From Candidatus Gastranaerophilales bacterium (lineage in GTDB: Bacteria > Cyanobacteriota > Vampirovibrionia > Gastranaerophilales > Gastranaerophilaceae), in the NCBI GenBank assembly GCA_947594025.1, contig CANQDZ010000014.1, positions 1 to 34,227 on the forward strand: a DNA stretch of 34,227 bases, written 5' to 3'. The position numbers and the translations under genes are program-made. The notes beneath the pieces were generated by a model that saw nothing but the letters and a program-made list of their open reading frames with translations, searched no databases and was not told the DNA's origin. This document shows positions 25,155 through 31,786 of this stretch, piece by piece. Each line of letters starts with the position of its first letter. Positions within the stretch are counted from its first letter, which is position 1.

Positions 25155-25815
25155 AATTAAGATAACGAAATTAAACGAATTAAAATTTATATCTAATTTG
25201 GATTTTCAAAATTTAGTATTAAAGTCGCTGAGGAGAGCTGAGTGTAAATTGGCGCTCACGGAAGGTTTTTCGCCAAGTCCGAAAATATGTTTTGCGCCCG
25301 CATTACCTCTTTTTATTGAGAGTGAAACCGAATTTGCAAATTTTGCCTGCACCGAACAAATAAGCAGCGATTTCAAAGAAAAATTTCAAAAAAGTACAAG
25401 CAAGAATTTAATTTTAAAGGATATATACTGTTATCCTTTAACCGACAGAAAACTTGAGTCCCTTGATATATTGCTGCAGTGGGCAGAATATGAGGCAGAA
25501 GTATTTGAGAGCAAAAAAAATATTTGCGATTTTCAGAAAATAAGATATAATGTAGAAAAGTGTTTATCTCAAAATGACTTGTTCATAAAAAAGATAAATA
25601 AAAAAGGTATTGAAAAAAATATTGATTTTAAGGCATCCGTCAAAGATATAAGATTGGATGAAAACAACAAAATCATATTCACTCTAAAAACAGGACAGGG
25701 TGATGTTCCTGCGCTTAGGGCAGATGAGTTTTTAAAAAACATTTTTGAAGATGATTATAAGTTCTTTAAAATCAAAAGAACAAAGTTTTTCGATAAAGAT
25801 TTAAAAGTTTTATAA
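25129..25815 (+). CDS. DUF2344/TIGR03936 protein
   Basis: A 228-residue member of DUF2344 (TIGR03936), recognised by Y-R-I-K-I-T-K-L-N-E-L-K-F-I-S-N-L-D (about 7-24), the L-R-R-A segment and L-T-E-G-F-S-P-S-P-K-I-C-F-A-P-A-L-P. In many bacteria this domain is fused to, or encoded next to, a radical SAM protein (TIGR03960) and lies just before the RNase E/G gene. Here the RNase neighbour is kept, but the radical SAM partner is missing from the window's operon. Function is not established; the linkage suggests RNA or ribosome-related work. It overlaps the preceding small gene by 26 bases and is followed 11 bases later by the RNase gene. Confidence 0.88.
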   Translation: MPTENYQYRIKITKLNELKFISNLDFQNLVLKSLRRAECKLALTEGFSPSPKICFAPALPLFIESETEFANFACTEQISSDFKEKFQKSTSKNLILKDIYCYPLTDRKLESLDILLQWAEYEAEVFESKKNICDFQKIRYNVEKCLSQNDLFIKKINKKGIEKNIDFKASVKDIRLDENNKIIFTLKTGQGDVPALRADEFLKNIFEDDYKFFKIKRTKFFDKDLKVL

Positions 25816-25826
25816 AGGAAAAGGTT

Positions 25827-27578
25827 ATGACAAAGAAAATTGTTATTTCAGAAAAAGATAACATTGCAGCAGTGTTAGAAAATGACAGAGCCAGCGAATT
25901 TTTTATAAACAGAGGCGAAGTTTTAATAGGTGATGTTTACGTAGGAAAAGTGGATAACGTACTTCCCTCAATTGAGGCGGCATTTGTAGATGTCGGCTTA
26001 GATAAAATGGCATTTATTCACACTGATGACATTATGGGAAAAGGGGAGCTTAAAGACAGAGTTAAGCCAAAACAAAAACTTATTGTTCAGGTAATTAAAG
26101 AACCGACAGGACACAAAGGTCCCAGAATAACAACAGCTCTCAGCCTTCCGGGTCGTTTCTTGGTTTTACTTCCGGATGAAACGGGAATAAATGTCTCAAG
26201 AAAAATTACGTCATCAAAAGAAAGGGCGAGATTAAAATCAATAGTAAGTCTTTTAAAACCCGTTGGCGTTGGTGTTATTGTAAGAACTGAAGCGGAAGGT
26301 CAATCGGAAGGTGAAATTCAGGAAGACATAGAAATGCTTCTTGAAAAATGGCAAGGAATTATAAATTCTGCAGACACCATTGACCGACCCGCATTATTGT
26401 ATAGAGATCAGGACTTACTATACAGAGTTGTAAGGGAAGCATGCGACACCGAAGTGGATGAAATCTTGGTTGATAGCACATACTCCTTGCACAGATGCCA
26501 ACAACTTTTACAGCACTGGAATATGGCAAGCCAAATAAAGGTAAATTTACACAAAGATTCTGAACCAATTCTTGTTAAAACAAAAGTAAATAAAGAAATA
26601 TATAATGCACTTCAAACAAAGGTTAATCTTCCTCTTGGCGGATACTTGTTTATTGAACAAACGGAAGCACTCACCGTTATTGACGTTAACAGCGGTAAGT
26701 TCGTGTCATCTTCAAGCCAAGCGGAAACAATATTGAAAACCAACTTGCAGGCGGCGGATGAAATTGCACGTCAGCTAAAATTAAGAAATATCGGCGGTAT
26801 GGTTGTTGTGGACTTTATTGATATGACAAGCAGAGCCGATAAATTAGCGCTATTGGAACATTTTGAACTTGCCCTTGAAAAAGATAAAGCAAAACCGCAG
26901 ATAGGACAATTATCCGACTTGGGCCTTGTTGAACTTACACGTCACAGACAAGGTCAAAGCTTAAGTGAAATATTTACTAAAAAATGCGACAAATGTGAAG
27001 GCAACGGCGTAATTATTGAAGATTTAAAATTTGCGTCATCAAACGCTCAAGGCGACCAAAGAGCAAAAATGAATAAAATCAAAGGTCAATTTGCTCCTCA
27101 ATTCAATAATCAAAACAAAAAATTTAATAAAAATAATAAAAATAAAAATAAAAAATTCCAAAATGATGAACATAATCAACAAAAACTTAAAGAAACTGCC
27201 GTTGTTGAGGAAAATATAACTCCTGTTGCAGAACAGCCTAAAAATCTTCGAACGGATGAAGTCAAGTCAGAAAAAGTTGAACAAATGCAAAATAAAAAAC
27301 CTGTAAGGAGAGGAAGGAAGAAGGCGTCTGCCTCTAAACAAGCTGAACAAGCTATTCAGGCTGAACAAGCTAAACAACAAGTTGAACAAGCTAAACAAGC
27401 TGAACAAGCTATTCAGGCTGAACAAAAAACAAAAGCCAAAACAAAGGGCAGAAAAGCAAAGTCTAAAGCTAATGTTGAAGAAAAAACAGAAACACCGACC
27501 CTAAAAGAAGAAAAACAGAATAAAAAACCCGTAAGGAGAGGCAGAAAAAGAAAGGCGGAAGAAGTTGCAAGCGTTTAA
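25827..27578 (+). CDS. Ribonuclease E/G family protein
   Basis: A 583-residue Rne/Rng-type endoribonuclease for mRNA decay and rRNA processing. An S1 RNA-binding domain sits near 36-105 (V-D-V-G-L-D-K-M-A-F-I-H), then the 5'-sensor/RNase H part and the catalytic DNase-I-like region with T-V-I-D-V-N-S-G (Asp286) and G-G-M-V-V-V-D-F-I-D-M (Asp329), the zinc-link K-K-C-D-K-C (Cys387, Cys390). The C-terminal ~180 residues are low-complexity: Asn/Lys-rich, then a Q/A/E/K repeat and two copies of N-K-K-P-V-R-R-G-R-K (489-498 and 565-574). The tail is probably unstructured and a docking or RNA-binding platform, as in other RNase E proteins. AAAGGAAAAGG precedes the ATG. Confidence 0.93.
   Translation: MTKKIVISEKDNIAAVLENDRASEFFINRGEVLIGDVYVGKVDNVLPSIEAAFVDVGLDKMAFIHTDDIMGKGELKDRVKPKQKLIVQVIKEPTGHKGPRITTALSLPGRFLVLLPDETGINVSRKITSSKERARLKSIVSLLKPVGVGVIVRTEAEGQSEGEIQEDIEMLLEKWQGIINSADTIDRPALLYRDQDLLYRVVREACDTEVDEILVDSTYSLHRCQQLLQHWNMASQIKVNLHKDSEPILVKTKVNKEIYNALQTKVNLPLGGYLFIEQTEALTVIDVNSGKFVSSSSQAETILKTNLQAADEIARQLKLRNIGGMVVVDFIDMTSRADKLALLEHFELALEKDKAKPQIGQLSDLGLVELTRHRQGQSLSEIFTKKCDKCEGNGVIIEDLKFASSNAQGDQRAKMNKIKGQFAPQFNNQNKKFNKNNKNKNKKFQNDEHNQQKLKETAVVEENITPVAEQPKNLRTDEVKSEKVEQMQNKKPVRRGRKKASASKQAEQAIQAEQAKQQVEQAKQAEQAIQAEQKTKAKTKGRKAKSKANVEEKTETPTLKEEKQNKKPVRRGRKRKAEEVASV
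27334..27425. repeat. 35-base direct repeat in the RNase E/G tail
   Basis: An identical 35-base segment occurs at 27334-27368 and 27391-27425, 57 bases apart start to start (19 codons, so in frame). Both encode the Q-A-E-Q-A-I-Q-A-E-Q segment. It marks recent duplication of the disordered tail. Confidence 0.9.
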
Positions 27579-28035
27579 AAAGATTTTATTTTTGACAATT
27601 ATGGCTTTTTGCTTGGCTCAAATTCCCGCTTTGTGCGAAGAAAACGCACCTCAGCTATTTCCTTCAGAGCAAGCGGAAATTGAACAAAATGCCGATAACG
27701 GTACGGATTTTGCGGAGGAATCAAGTGTTACAACAACACCTATGACGGGCGAGATTGACGCAATGGTTTCAAAATCACCATACGAAAACAACTTCCAAGA
27801 AAACACACCAAAACAAAATGAATTTACTCGAGCAGTTTTTATGTTTTTAAAAACAATGCTTGCGGTAGGAATTTGCTCCGTCATTATATTTTTACTTCTT
27901 CTTTTTGTACGTAAATTTTACGGAACAATGCCGAATAAAACACCTGATGAAACCAAAGTGGAAAACAATTTAAAGTCGACACAAAATGAAAATGAAGCAC
28001 TTCAAATTTTCTTTAATAAGACGAAAAATCTGTAG
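27565..28035 (+). CDS. Exported or membrane protein with signal peptide and one transmembrane helix
   Basis: Not recognised as a family. The 156-residue product starts at a TTG (27565), inside the last codons of the RNase gene; this start gives a complete signal peptide (M-Q-A-F-K-K-I-L-F-L-T-I-M-A-F-C-L-A..., cleavage near P-A-L-C), whereas the next ATG (27601) would cut into it. After an acidic spacer, one strong transmembrane helix lies at about 99-116 (T-M-L-A-V-G-I-C-S-V-I-I-F-L-L-L-L-F), then a short charged cytoplasmic tail. It ends the operon and overlaps the opposite-strand gene tail to tail by 23 bases. A FliO-like arrangement is conceivable but no flagellar genes are near. Confidence 0.65.
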   Translation: MQAFKKILFLTIMAFCLAQIPALCEENAPQLFPSEQAEIEQNADNGTDFAEESSVTTTPMTGEIDAMVSKSPYENNFQENTPKQNEFTRAVFMFLKTMLAVGICSVIIFLLLLFVRKFYGTMPNKTPDETKVENNLKSTQNENEALQIFFNKTKNL

Positions 28036-28267
28036 GTTTTGGAATTCCGTGAATTTTAATTAAAGATTTAACAATTTTTGGCATCTGGCACACGAATGAA
28101 TAATTTTCTAAAGAAATTGAACACTTTTCGCAATTGCATTTAACCGAGTAGCATTCATATGCCTGCTGCGTCCAATTCTGGGTTATGGATTCCGAAAGTT
28201 CTCCGTTAGTCTGTGGCGAAAATAAATTAATATCGGGATCTACGTTTGTGTAATCATACAAAGCCAT
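28013..28267 (-). CDS. Small Cys-containing protein of unknown function (84 aa)
   Basis: Not recognised. The product begins M-A-L-Y-D-Y-T-N-V-D-P-D-I-N-L-F-S-P and contains C-Y-S-V-K-C-N-C-E-K-C, four cysteines within ten residues, and a fifth further on (F-V-C-Q-M-P). A zinc or Fe-S site is possible. A GAGG ribosome site stands 6 bases before the ATG at 28267; the frame continues to 28309 without such a site. It is a lone minus-strand gene between two plus-strand operons. Confidence 0.6.
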   Translation of the reverse strand: MALYDYTNVDPDINLFSPQTNGELSESITQNWTQQAYECYSVKCNCEKCSISLENYSFVCQMPKIVKSLIKIHGIPKPTDFSSY

Positions 28268-28432
28268 AAAAAACCTCAATTTTATTTCACTGTAAATATA
28301 ATATACCAATTTTCACCACAATTTAATCGGTCTTAAGATTGAATTTATTTGCCCTTCATTTTAGAAAAATCATATAAATATATCAGAGATTTTGTGAGTT
28401 TTAAGTTTATAATGTGAATATAATTAAGTAAC

Positions 28433-28460
28433 TTGCTTTTTTTATGAAATTAGTTATAAA
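28433..28460 (+). promoter_or_regulatory. Promoter of the TPR gene pair
   Basis: TTGCTT (28433-28438), 16-base spacer, TATAAA (28455-28460), followed by a TAGGAG ribosome site and the ATG at 28482. Confidence 0.45.
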
Positions 28461-28481
28461 ATAGACATGTAGGAGATTTCA

Positions 28482-29264
28482 ATGAAAAGAATACTGGCTT
28501 TATTGATATTATTAATGACGGTAGCAATTGTACCGGCATACGCAACAGACAAAATAAAAGTTTCACCCGAGGTATATGCGGGTATCAAAAAATACAAGCA
28601 GGGAAATTATGCAAGCTGTATTCAACAGATGAGAGTCGCAATTGAAAAAATGAAAGATGACCCTTCGATACCTTATTATTACATGGGTAATTCTTTTGTT
28701 AAGCTTGGAAGGGTGGATGATGCAAAAGAAGCTTACCAAAAAGTTGTTGATACAAATAAAAGCACAGGACTTGTTAATTTATCAAAAAATGCAATTACAT
28801 ACTTAAACGAAATTGATTCTGTCACAAAATCCGACAATCTTGGTGAATTTATTGAATCAAAAAAATTCTTGCATAAAGAAGTTCTTAAAGACCTTGAGAG
28901 CAAAGATATTGAACGCGTACAGGGAGAAATCAACTCAAAACCCAATAAAGAAGATACTATTGACTTTAATAAATACAGATATTTAAATGATGCAAGTCAA
29001 AATATGCCGACAGATGAAGAAATAGCCGCTGCGGTTAAAGTTTTGGCTCGCGTCGGATATAACCCGTATGCGCAAAACTTCAACAATCCTAATTATATGG
29101 CAATGGCATCACTTATGAATGACCAAGATATTACAAATAACAGTTTTTCAAGCATGCTGCCCTATTTTATGGCACGGCAAAACGGCAGCATTGAAAACAA
29201 TCAAGCACTAAACCAACAAATTTTACAAAATATGATGTTAAGAGGAATGACATCAGGACTATAA
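28482..29264 (+). CDS. Exported TPR-repeat protein
   Basis: A 260-residue protein with a signal peptide (M-K-R-I-L-A-L-L-I-L-L-M-T-V..., cleavage after A-Y-A near 21). Residues about 30-115 form two tetratricopeptide-like helix pairs (Y-K-Q-G-N-Y-A-S-C-I-Q-Q-M and Y-Y-M-G-N-S-F-V-K-L-G-R-V-D-D-A-K-E-A-Y). The C-terminal part is Asn/Gln/Met-rich and ends in M-M-L-R-G-M-T-S-G-L. A periplasmic scaffold is likely; partner unknown. The next gene begins 3 bases after its stop, so they form an operon. Confidence 0.8.
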   Translation: MKRILALLILLMTVAIVPAYATDKIKVSPEVYAGIKKYKQGNYASCIQQMRVAIEKMKDDPSIPYYYMGNSFVKLGRVDDAKEAYQKVVDTNKSTGLVNLSKNAITYLNEIDSVTKSDNLGEFIESKKFLHKEVLKDLESKDIERVQGEINSKPNKEDTIDFNKYRYLNDASQNMPTDEEIAAAVKVLARVGYNPYAQNFNNPNYMAMASLMNDQDITNNSFSSMLPYFMARQNGSIENNQALNQQILQNMMLRGMTSGL

Positions 29265-29267
29265 ACT

Positions 29268-29870
29268 TTGGAAGATTTAATATTAAAAGCCAAAGAGTTA
29301 TTTGATAAGAAAGAATATGAATCGGCTAAAGATATTTTTCTAAAAGAGAATAAACTGTACGAAGCCGGTTTATGTTTTTTGTTGTGTAACGATATAAAAA
29401 ATGCAAGAGCCTGCTGGAAAAAAGATAAAGAAAATGTTTTTGCGTCAAGCTGGGGCTTAAATGTATTGGATTACATTCAGCGCAAAGTAAAAAGACTTCC
29501 GAGTTTTCTTCAAATAAGAGCGTTTTATGAGTTATATATAAACCTTCTTATTGAAAATAATCTTATAGAATACGCTCAAAATTTAATTAATGTATATTAT
29601 GAGCTTACAAAATCCAACCCCGAAACTCTTAAGTTTGTAGCAAGAGTATTAAATGCGAAGGGTTATGATGATCTTTCTCTTGAATTTATAAAAAGAATTA
29701 AAGACTTTGGTTATATTGACCCTGAGGCTTTCTTTATATCTGCCGAGATAAATTATGAAAGAGAAAAATATTCAGACTCTCTTGATGATTTAAAAAGAAT
29801 ATTGGATTTTTTGCCTGGGTATTATCCTGCAGTAACCTTAAAGCAGAAGATTTTGGATTTCTATCGGTAA
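29268..29870 (+). CDS. Cytoplasmic TPR-like helical protein
   Basis: A 200-residue alpha-helical protein with repeats of the TPR/SEL1 kind (A-K-E-L-F-D-K-K-E-Y-E-S-A-K-D-I-F near the N terminus; Y-E-R-E-K-Y-S-D-S-L-D-D-L-K-R-I-L near the C terminus). No signal peptide, in contrast to its upstream neighbour. The start is TTG at 29268, 3 bases after the preceding stop, with AGGA 9 bases ahead. Function unknown; an adaptor role is suggested only by fold. Its end overlaps nagZ by 10 bases, tail to tail. Confidence 0.7.
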   Translation: MEDLILKAKELFDKKEYESAKDIFLKENKLYEAGLCFLLCNDIKNARACWKKDKENVFASSWGLNVLDYIQRKVKRLPSFLQIRAFYELYINLLIENNLIEYAQNLINVYYELTKSNPETLKFVARVLNAKGYDDLSLEFIKRIKDFGYIDPEAFFISAEINYEREKYSDSLDDLKRILDFLPGYYPAVTLKQKILDFYR

Positions 29871-30904
29871 AGAGCTTCTTTTAATTTAATTATTCTGTTG
29901 TATGAAGCTTCAAGCTGTTCTTTTTTAATCTTCCCTTCTTTTACGGCATTTTTTATAATTTGGTGTATTTCATCGATTGAAACGGTATCGTTGAAATTAG
30001 AAAAAAGCAAAATATCAATATCTGCGTTAATCGCATTTATAACAATATCGTTCAAAGAATAATTATTTTTAATAGCTCCCATATCATAATCGTCTGAAAT
30101 TACAACTCCGTCAAAATATTCTCTAAGCATACCAACTGTATTTTTAGAAAGTGATGCAGGGTATTTGGTATCGAAATTTTTATTAAACACATGAGATACC
30201 ATAACGGTTTGCAAATCATTTTGAGTTGAAAGCTTTTTATATGGTATAAGTTCATCTTCATTCCAGGTGTCCGTCACATCAACAAAGCCAAGATGCGTGT
30301 CCCCTTTGGCACTTCCGTGCCCCGGGAAATGTTTTAAGGAGGTTACAATTTTACTTTCATAATAAGCCCTAAGTGCTTCTTTTGAGTATTGAACAACTAT
30401 ATCAGGGTCAGATGAATATGACCTTCCATTTTTATTTATAATTGAATTTTCGTCAATTATTAAATCAACGCAAGGCGCAAAATTCATATTAAACCCGTAA
30501 AATTTAAGTTCTTGCGCCATAATTTTATACTGTGCGTAAGCGCTTTGCACACTTTCGTTTGCAAGTTCTTTTGAGGTTTTATAATCCCTAAATCCGTTTT
30601 TAGAGCTCAATCTTTGAACATATCCGCCTTCCTGATCGACGGATATAAAAAGCGGAATACCTTTTATTGAGTTAAGTTTTCTCGTTTTATCAAGAAGGTC
30701 AAAGCCTCCCTCTATATCTCTTTGAAAGAATATAACACCGCCAATTTTACCCTTTTGGGCATATTTTATAATGCTTTTATATTCTTTTTTAGGTCCGAGT
30801 CCGACAAGAATTTTTTGTCCGATTATTTTATCCAATTCATCAGAATAAGCATTTTGGCAAAGCAAAAGCATAATAAATGATAAAATAATCTTTTTTATTT
30901 TCAT
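29861..30904 (-). CDS. nagZ: Beta-N-acetylhexosaminidase, GH3 family (NagZ-like), exported
   Basis: A 347-residue GH3 enzyme that removes N-acetylglucosamine from muropeptides during wall recycling. Visible: S-V-D-Q-E-G-G (substrate), K-H-F-P-G-H-G-S-A-K-G-D-T-H (catalytic Asp-His loop of the NagZ type) and V-I-S-D-D-Y-D-M-G-A (nucleophile Asp). Unlike classical cytoplasmic NagZ it has a signal peptide (M-K-I-K-K-I-I-L-S-F-I-M-L-L-L-C), so it should act in the periplasm or at the lipoprotein-like boundary (L-L-L-C-Q-N is lipobox-like). The start at 30904 is picked for AAAGGA 8 bases upstream and the signal peptide; the frame extends to 31015. Confidence 0.9.
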   Translation of the reverse strand: MKIKKIILSFIMLLLCQNAYSDELDKIIGQKILVGLGPKKEYKSIIKYAQKGKIGGVIFFQRDIEGGFDLLDKTRKLNSIKGIPLFISVDQEGGYVQRLSSKNGFRDYKTSKELANESVQSAYAQYKIMAQELKFYGFNMNFAPCVDLIIDENSIINKNGRSYSSDPDIVVQYSKEALRAYYESKIVTSLKHFPGHGSAKGDTHLGFVDVTDTWNEDELIPYKKLSTQNDLQTVMVSHVFNKNFDTKYPASLSKNTVGMLREYFDGVVISDDYDMGAIKNNYSLNDIVINAINADIDILLFSNFNDTVSIDEIHQIIKNAVKEGKIKKEQLEASYNRIIKLKEALYR

Positions 30905-30949
30905 ATCTTTTCCTTTTATTAAAATTCTACAATAAAAATATTTTTGTAC

Positions 30950-30955
30950 TATAAT
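30950..30955 (+). promoter_or_regulatory. -10 box abutting birA
   Basis: A perfect TATAAT ends 8 bases before the ATG at 30964. The -35 side is weak (TCTACA-like). No ribosome site precedes birA; a leaderless mRNA starting at about 30962-30964 would begin the birA-oad operon. Confidence 0.45.
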
Positions 30956-30963
30956 AAATGTGT

Positions 30964-31527
30964 ATGCACCATATTGAGTACATGGAAAATCTATCATCAA
31001 CAAATGCTTGGGCAAAAGAGCATTTAGACAAGCTTAATCACCTTCAGGTAATAAGCACCGATTTCCAGCCGAATGGGCATGGGCAATTTGAAAGAAAGTG
31101 GTATTCAAGCAATAAAAATGGAGGAAACTGCTATATTTCCATTGTATTGAAGCCCGATTCAACCCAAAACATTGACAAACTCACAAGATACACAAGCTTA
31201 AAAGTGGCGCAAACCCTTCAGGGTTACGGATTAAAACCAAAATTTAAATATCCTAATGACGTGCTTATAGGCGGCAAAAAAATTGCAGGAATTCTTGCAG
31301 AAAGCGTTCTTATAGGACAAACATTAAAGGGTATAGTTATAGGAGTCGGCGTTAATTTAAATCTTGAACCTTGCGAATTATCAAATATTGATATTCAAGC
31401 AACATCAATATTTGCGGAAACCGATAAAAATGTTGATAAAAAGGAATTTATAAATAAATTTATGGATAACTTTGAGTCAGACCTAAACAATTTAGAGAAA
31501 TACGAAGGAGAAATTCTATGTTATTAG
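30964..31527 (+). CDS. birA: Biotin-[carboxyl-carrier-protein] ligase, no DNA-binding domain
   Basis: Attaches biotin to a specific lysine of carrier domains. The 187-residue protein has only the catalytic domain: L-S-S-T-N-A-W-A (about 10-17), the biotin loop Q-P-N-G-H-G-Q-F-E-R-K-W, which departs from the usual G-R-G-R-x-G-R-x-W, and K-Y-P-N-D-V-L-I-G-G-K-K-I-A-G-I-L with the catalytic Lys. No N-terminal HTH, so it is not a biotin repressor. Start 30964 is preferred to 30958 because the -10 box ends at 30955; both are in frame. The end overlaps oadG by 10 bases, so the ligase is co-translated with the biotin enzyme downstream. Confidence 0.9.
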   Translation: MHHIEYMENLSSTNAWAKEHLDKLNHLQVISTDFQPNGHGQFERKWYSSNKNGGNCYISIVLKPDSTQNIDKLTRYTSLKVAQTLQGYGLKPKFKYPNDVLIGGKKIAGILAESVLIGQTLKGIVIGVGVNLNLEPCELSNIDIQATSIFAETDKNVDKKEFINKFMDNFESDLNNLEKYEGEILCY

Positions 31528-31763
31528 ACACACAATCATTACAACAAGGTCTTGTAGTCACAATTGTTGGTATGGGCGTTGTATTATCATTCCTTACTAT
31601 TTTGATTTTAACAATGCATATAATGAGCGCTTGCGTTCGTTATTTAAATAAAATTTTCCCTGAAGCGGCAGATATTGCACCGGTAAAGGCTAAGGCTTCA
31701 TCCGTGTCAAATGATGATGTTGCGGTTGCAATAGCTGTTGCATGTATTAAGGATCGTTTTTAA
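31518..31763 (+). CDS. oadG: Oxaloacetate decarboxylase gamma subunit (OadG-like)
   Basis: An 81-residue membrane subunit of the sodium-pumping decarboxylase. One transmembrane helix (G-L-V-V-T-I-V-G-M-G-V-V-L-S-F-L, about 11-32) is followed by a short polar tail; OadG subunits anchor the alpha subunit to the beta subunit. Annotation rests on the size, topology and location directly before oadA and oadB. The start overlaps birA by 10 bases with GAAGGAGAA ahead of it as ribosome site. Confidence 0.8.
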   Translation: MLLDTQSLQQGLVVTIVGMGVVLSFLTILILTMHIMSACVRYLNKIFPEAADIAPVKAKASSVSNDDVAVAIAVACIKDRF

Positions 31764-31786
31764 TAATTAAATAAAGGATAAAGAAT

